Assembly (NCBI GenBank): GCA_001516765.1
Contig: LOCH01000009.1
Location: forward strand, 1 to 9,069
Source: Vulcanisaeta sp. MG_3
Lineage (GTDB): Archaea > Thermoproteota > Thermoprotei > Thermoproteales > Thermocladiaceae
Direction of reading: 5' to 3'
DNA length: 9,069 bases
Part shown: positions 6,556-9,069 of the stretch, piece by piece
Layout of the letters: every line of letters begins with the position of its first letter
How positions within the stretch are numbered: the stretch's first letter is position 1
Made by a program: the position numbers and the translations under genes
The notes under the pieces: generated by a model
What the model was told of the DNA's origin: nothing
Databases searched by the model: none
The model's input: the letters and a program-made list of their open reading frames with translations, nothing else

Positions 6556-7644
6556 CTAATCCTTACCTACCAATCCCAGTCGCTCTAATCTATTACGTAT
6601 TGTATTACGAAGATCGTCAATGCCAATCCCCAGCTTTGCCGATATTACGACATACTCATTAAATTCCTGCTTAACAAGCGATACCTTATTGCTTATGTAC
6701 GAGTCATTGGCTGCATCCACCTTATTTAATACAGGCAGGATCTTGCCCTTGGGGACTCCAAGGTCCATGAATATCCTGAGGGAGCTCGTGAACTTCCTAT
6801 GAAACTCGGAATACTCATCGCTCATGTCTATTACGAAGAGTACGAGGTCGGAATTAAGAACCTCCGCTATTGTTGCGTAGAATGACTCAATGAGTAGTGG
6901 TGGTAGGTCGTCAATGAACCCTATTGTGTCGGTCAATATCGCGTTTACACCGTTGAAATACGCCAGCCTTGAGTACGTATCCAATGTGGCGAAGGGTTTA
7001 CCATCAACATACTTATTCTCCCGGGCGAGCCTGTTGAACAACGTGGTTTTGCCAGCGGATGTGTAACCCGTCAGGGCGACCTGTGGAAGACCGTAATCCC
7101 TCCTCCTCATGACCAGGGAAGCCCTCCTCTCCCTAATTTTCTCAAGTTCCTTCCTAATGTGCGAGGCCCTCCTAACCATGTGCCTATAGTAGGCCTCTAT
7201 TGCATACTCACCACCACCGTAAAACCCAATTTGTTCGCCCAACTTGGCTAGCCTAATGAATTCCCTAACCCTTGGGATTTCGAGTCTCAATCTCGTTAAC
7301 TCAATCTGTAGCTTAGCCTCCTTAGAACCAGCCCTCCTTTCGAAAATCTCGAGGATAAGCCAAACCCTATCCATAACCCTAATCCTCAACCTACGCCCAA
7401 GGTTGACGTATTGTACAGGATTTAACTGGTGGTACGTAATGACCGTATCCGGTTCATAATTCCTAACAATCTCCTCAACCTCACCCAACTTACCAAGGCC
7501 TAGGTAGTAGCGCGGATCTGGTCTCCTTCTCTGTATTATCATGTCCAATACCTCATAATCACCAGCCTCAGCTAGGGACTTAAATTCCCTAATCTTTCCA
7601 TCCTCAATATCGTCAGCGACAAGCAATATTGCCTTACTACCCAC
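6556..7644 (-). CDS. hflX: GTPase HflX (ribosome-associated, Obg/HflX superfamily)
   Basis: GTP-binding protein that associates with the large ribosomal subunit; the bacterial homologue splits stalled ribosomes. Numbering here is from GTG 7653. The N-terminal HflX domain includes YYLGLGKLGEVEEIV (49-63) and the DTVITYHQLNPVQYVNL segment (69-85); in bacterial HflX the latter region usually reads ...ELSPSQ.RNLE. A charged coiled-coil linker (about 150-185) follows. The GTPase domain has G1 GYTSAGKTTLFN (196-207), G2 FATLDT (221-226), G3 DTIGF (242-246), G4 NKVD (310-313) and G5 SAK (338-340), so it should be catalytically competent. Possible starts are GTG 7653, TTG 7650 and GTG 7644. I chose 7644 because the TATA box centre is 27 bp away, matching neighbouring leaderless genes, and it gives an MGSKAILLV start (362 residues). 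It lies between MBF1 and TFE genes. Confidence 0.92.
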   Translation of the reverse strand: MGSKAILLVADDIEDGKIREFKSLAEAGDYEVLDMIIQRRRPDPRYYLGLGKLGEVEEIVRNYEPDTVITYHQLNPVQYVNLGRRLRIRVMDRVWLILEIFERRAGSKEAKLQIELTRLRLEIPRVREFIRLAKLGEQIGFYGGGEYAIEAYYRHMVRRASHIRKELEKIRERRASLVMRRRDYGLPQVALTGYTSAGKTTLFNRLARENKYVDGKPFATLDTYSRLAYFNGVNAILTDTIGFIDDLPPLLIESFYATIAEVLNSDLVLFVIDMSDEYSEFHRKFTSSLRIFMDLGVPKGKILPVLNKVDAANDSYISNKVSLVKQEFNEYVVISAKLGIGIDDLRNTIRNRLERLGLVGKD

Positions 7645-7666
7645 TACCAACACTCATACTTGCATT

Positions 7667-7675
7667 TAATATAAA
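7667..7675 (-). promoter_or_regulatory. TATA box of hflX
   Basis: The minus strand reads TTTATATTA, centred at 7671 in the 37-45 bp gap after the MBF1 gene. About 26 bp downstream falls the GTG at 7644, which argues for that start codon and for a leaderless message; GTG 7653 would lie ahead of the predicted transcription start. Confidence 0.65.
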
Positions 7676-7690
7676 GCTAATTTCCTGCAC

Positions 7691-8224
7691 TCACTTCTTG
7701 TTCTTTTCACGTATCATAACAACATCACCGAGGGTCAATGACTTATTCACGGGTTTTTCCGTCATTGTACCGACATTCTCAGCCTCCCTGAGTAGGCTTA
7801 TACCGAGCACCTTCTCGAGCTTCCTAGCCAACTCTATATCCGGTATTAATTGCCCATCCTCAATCCTCTTGAGGATGCTATCCTTAATCCCAAGGACCCT
7901 CGCTAGCACATCCCTACTCATGCCGAGGCTCTCCCTAGCCTCCCTAATGAGTTCTGCGTAGTTTTCTACAACCTCGTATTTATCGACGTTAATCCTCGGC
8001 TTACTGACCCTATACGTAGTGCCCCTCCTGGTCTCATACCTAACCGCGGTAATGCCCTGGGAACCAGTTGATACTTGCGATGGACCTCTTATGACCTTGA
8101 CCCCCTTCGTGCCTACGTACTTACGGGCACACCTCTGGCATAGTGTTAATACGGCACCGTCTATCTCGACAATGACAGGCTCGCCATCTATGGGTGCACC
8201 ACAGACATCGCAGGTGAGAACCAC
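7691..8224 (-). CDS. archaeal multiprotein bridging factor 1 (zinc ribbon plus HTH)
   Basis: Archaeal MBF1 homologue, about 177 residues. Eukaryotic MBF1 bridges TBP and activators, and the archaeal protein is linked to ribosomes and translation. An N-terminal zinc ribbon with CDVC and CQRC (C5, C8, C29, C32 counted from GTG 8224) is followed by a basic linker (about 45-80). A Cro/C1-type helix-turn-helix comes next (about 84-141), with YAELIREARESLGMSRDVLA, then VLGIKDSILKRIEDGQLIPD and ELARKLEKVLGI. A short basic tail ends in REKNKK. The frame stays open upstream to an ATG at 8488, but that extension is unlike the family and overlaps the divergent eL20 gene. GTG 8224 is preferred because GGTGGT (8236-8231) lies 6 nt ahead of it; GTG 8230 is an alternative giving two more residues. 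The divergent neighbour is ribosomal. Confidence 0.9.
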   Translation of the reverse strand: MVLTCDVCGAPIDGEPVIVEIDGAVLTLCQRCARKYVGTKGVKVIRGPSQVSTGSQGITAVRYETRRGTTYRVSKPRINVDKYEVVENYAELIREARESLGMSRDVLARVLGIKDSILKRIEDGQLIPDIELARKLEKVLGISLLREAENVGTMTEKPVNKSLTLGDVVMIREKNKK

Positions 8225-8259
8225 TACCACACCACCTAGGTAGTTTCTCAAGAACCCCC

Positions 8260-8266
8260 TTAAAAA
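8260..8266 (-). promoter_or_regulatory. TATA-like box of the MBF1 gene
   Basis: The minus strand reads TTTTTAA (within GGGTTTTTAAGG), centred at 8263. A start about 26 bp downstream (near 8237) would give a leader of about a dozen bases that contains the GGTGGT motif before GTG 8224. It is weaker than the other boxes in this window. Confidence 0.45.
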
Positions 8267-8324
8267 CCCAGTGTTTCTGGTTATCACCATCTGTAGATCG
8301 TGATACCCAATAACGGGCAAAATC

Positions 8325-8333
8325 CTTATAAAT
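8325..8333 (+). promoter_or_regulatory. TATA box of the eL20-prefoldin operon
   Basis: CTTATAAAT with the BRE-like GCAAAATC just upstream is the best promoter in the window. Its centre (8329) is 25 bp from GTG 8354, so it predicts a leaderless message and decides the eL20 start. It also rules out the in-frame ATG at 8300, which would precede the promoter. Confidence 0.75.
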
Positions 8334-8353
8334 CGCGAGCCTACCCCAAGCAC

Positions 8354-8602
8354 GTGCAGGTTAGGATCTATAGGGTTATTGGGCATATGAGGATTGGGAC
8401 ACAGTGGCGGAAGTTCACGATTGAGGTTCCTGCAACAAAGCCTAGCGAGGCTATTGAGAAGGTTTATAGTGATTTGGGAAGTAGGCATAAGTTAGGGAGG
8501 GGTTTGATAAGGATTGAGGAGGTCAAGGAGATTGGTAAGGATGAGGTTAGGAGGACAGAGCTGCTCCAATTAATGAGCCTTGAGTCATTGATTAAGTGGT
8601 GA
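8354..8602 (+). CDS. rplX: 50S ribosomal protein eL20 (L18ae / LX)
   Basis: Small large-subunit ribosomal protein found in archaea and eukaryotes (older names LX, L18a, L20e), 82 residues here. Visible family features are the VRIYRVIGHMRIG strand at the N-terminus (3-15), KFTIEVPATKPSEAIEKVYS (20-39) and the conserved GSRHKLGRGLIRIEEV (42-57). The C-terminal KDEVRRTELLQLM helix completes it. The start is GTG 8354, supported by the TATA box 25 bp upstream and by the usual length of the family. The 18-residue in-frame extension from ATG 8300 would cover the promoter. It is followed after 8 bp by the prefoldin alpha gene, an order common in archaea (often with ftsY next), and is divergent from the MBF1 gene across a 120-bp gap. 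The gene symbol is the archaeal usage for LX and is less certain than the product. Confidence 0.9.
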   Translation: MQVRIYRVIGHMRIGTQWRKFTIEVPATKPSEAIEKVYSDLGSRHKLGRGLIRIEEVKEIGKDEVRRTELLQLMSLESLIKW

Positions 8603-8605
8603 GGC
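8599..8605 (+). promoter_or_regulatory. Shine-Dalgarno site of the prefoldin alpha gene
   Basis: GGTGAGG overlaps the eL20 stop codon and lies 5 nt before ATG 8611, complementing the 16S 3' end. It selects ATG 8611 over the in-frame GTGs at 8596 and 8599, which fall on or ahead of the motif, and shows translational coupling of the pair. Confidence 0.65.
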
Positions 8606-8610
8606 GAGCA

Positions 8611-9069
8611 ATGTCGCAACAACCACAGAGGATTGTCATAACCAGGGAGGATATTGAGAGGTTGATTGAGGAGAGGAACTCATTAACAGCGTTGCTCGAC
8701 GTTGTTAGGCAAAACCTGGCACTAATAACGCAAACACTGAATGAGTTAAGGAGCGCCAAGGATATGCTCTCCATGCTAAGTGGTGGTAATGTCCAGGACA
8801 CATACGCGGGAGTTGGTGGTGGCGTCTTCATTAGGGCATCCCCAGTACAGGGTGAGAGAGTCCTCGTTGGTGTTGGGGCAAACTACGTCATAGAGATGGA
8901 TATACCCTACGCCATTAACTATATTGAGTCCAGGATCAAGGAGTTCGAGGATCTAAAATCAAAACTCGATGCCCAATCAGCCGATATAGCCAAGAGAATA
9001 AGCGACATAGACAACTTCCTACTCTACATAAGCGCAGCCATTAGGCAGCAGCAACAATCTCAGCGGTAG
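8611..9069 (+). CDS. pfdA: prefoldin alpha subunit (GimC)
   Basis: Subunit of the hexameric cytosolic chaperone prefoldin (two alpha, four beta), which holds unfolded proteins in its tentacle-like coiled coils and passes them to the thermosome. The 152 residues fit the alpha class. An N-terminal heptad-rich helix (about 12-57, with IERLIEERNSLTALLDVVRQ) leads to a beta-hairpin core (about 66-98, with VGGGVFIRASPV and RVLVGVGANYVIEMD). The alpha class has two hairpins here and the beta class one. A C-terminal helix follows (about 100-146, IPYAINYIESRIKEFEDLKS), with a glutamine-rich tail (RQQQQSQR). It is complete: the TAG is the last codon of the window. ATG 8611 is chosen because a Shine-Dalgarno motif precedes it. 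It is co-transcribed with eL20, and ftsY is a plausible next gene by archaeal precedent. Confidence 0.93.
   Translation: MSQQPQRIVITREDIERLIEERNSLTALLDVVRQNLALITQTLNELRSAKDMLSMLSGGNVQDTYAGVGGGVFIRASPVQGERVLVGVGANYVIEMDIPYAINYIESRIKEFEDLKSKLDAQSADIAKRISDIDNFLLYISAAIRQQQQSQR

Noticed and set aside
8300..8353. In-frame ATG at 8300 as the start of eL20
   Set aside because: It lies upstream of the clear TATA box at 8325-8333, and the extension is not part of the eL20 fold; GTG 8354 is 25 bp from the box.
8225..8488. Upstream extension of the MBF1 frame to ATG 8488
   Set aside because: The extra residues do not look like the family, overlap the divergent eL20 gene, and lie ahead of the TATA-like box; GTG 8224 or 8230 fits the zinc ribbon start.
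8596..8610. GTG at 8596 or 8599 as the prefoldin start
   Set aside because: These codons fall on or ahead of the Shine-Dalgarno motif GGTGAGG, which is well spaced for ATG 8611.
1..9069. tRNA, rRNA, CRISPR arrays, insertion sequences, toxin-antitoxin or defence genes
   Set aside because: The gaps are all short and show no cloverleaf, repeat-spacer periodicity, terminal repeats or transposase motifs.

Overview
The window reads as a stretch of an archaeal chromosome, most likely a hyperthermophilic or thermoacidophilic member of Thermoproteota (Thermoproteales such as Vulcanisaeta or Caldivirga; the genus is an inference). The evidence is the set of archaeal information-processing genes (TFE-alpha, aMBF1, ribosomal protein eL20/LX, prefoldin alpha, archaeal HflX), A/T-rich TATA boxes about 25-28 bp upstream of start codons so that several messages look leaderless, and frequent GTG/TTG starts. 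Coding density is high, all gaps are 125 bp or shorter, and I see no rRNA, tRNA, CRISPR array, insertion sequence or phage gene.

Left part (1-3442, minus strand): a gamma-glutamyltranspeptidase-family enzyme, then a membrane-anchored ABC solute-binding protein of the BtuF/FhuD class, then a BtuC/FecCD-type permease that runs off the left edge. Binding protein and permease form one importer operon for a metal chelate, corrinoid or similar ligand. The ATPase is expected beyond the edge. The permease frame lacks an ordinary start codon before its first transmembrane helix.

Middle (3544-5851, plus strand): an unassigned protein with an HEFLH zinc-protease motif, divergent from the transpeptidase, followed by a CoA-disulfide-reductase-type flavoprotein with its own near-leaderless promoter.

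Right part (5975-9069): three minus-strand genes in the order MBF1, HflX, TFE, each with a TATA-like box in a short gap, so probably separate transcripts. Divergent from MBF1 is a plus-strand pair, eL20 (LX) and prefoldin alpha, which is a common archaeal pairing. Together these serve transcription initiation, ribosome function and protein folding.

I see no strong sign of a new multi-gene system. The points most worth a second look are the permease start anomaly, the unassigned zincin, the divergence of catalytic motifs in the transpeptidase, and the three-cysteine zinc ribbon of TFE.
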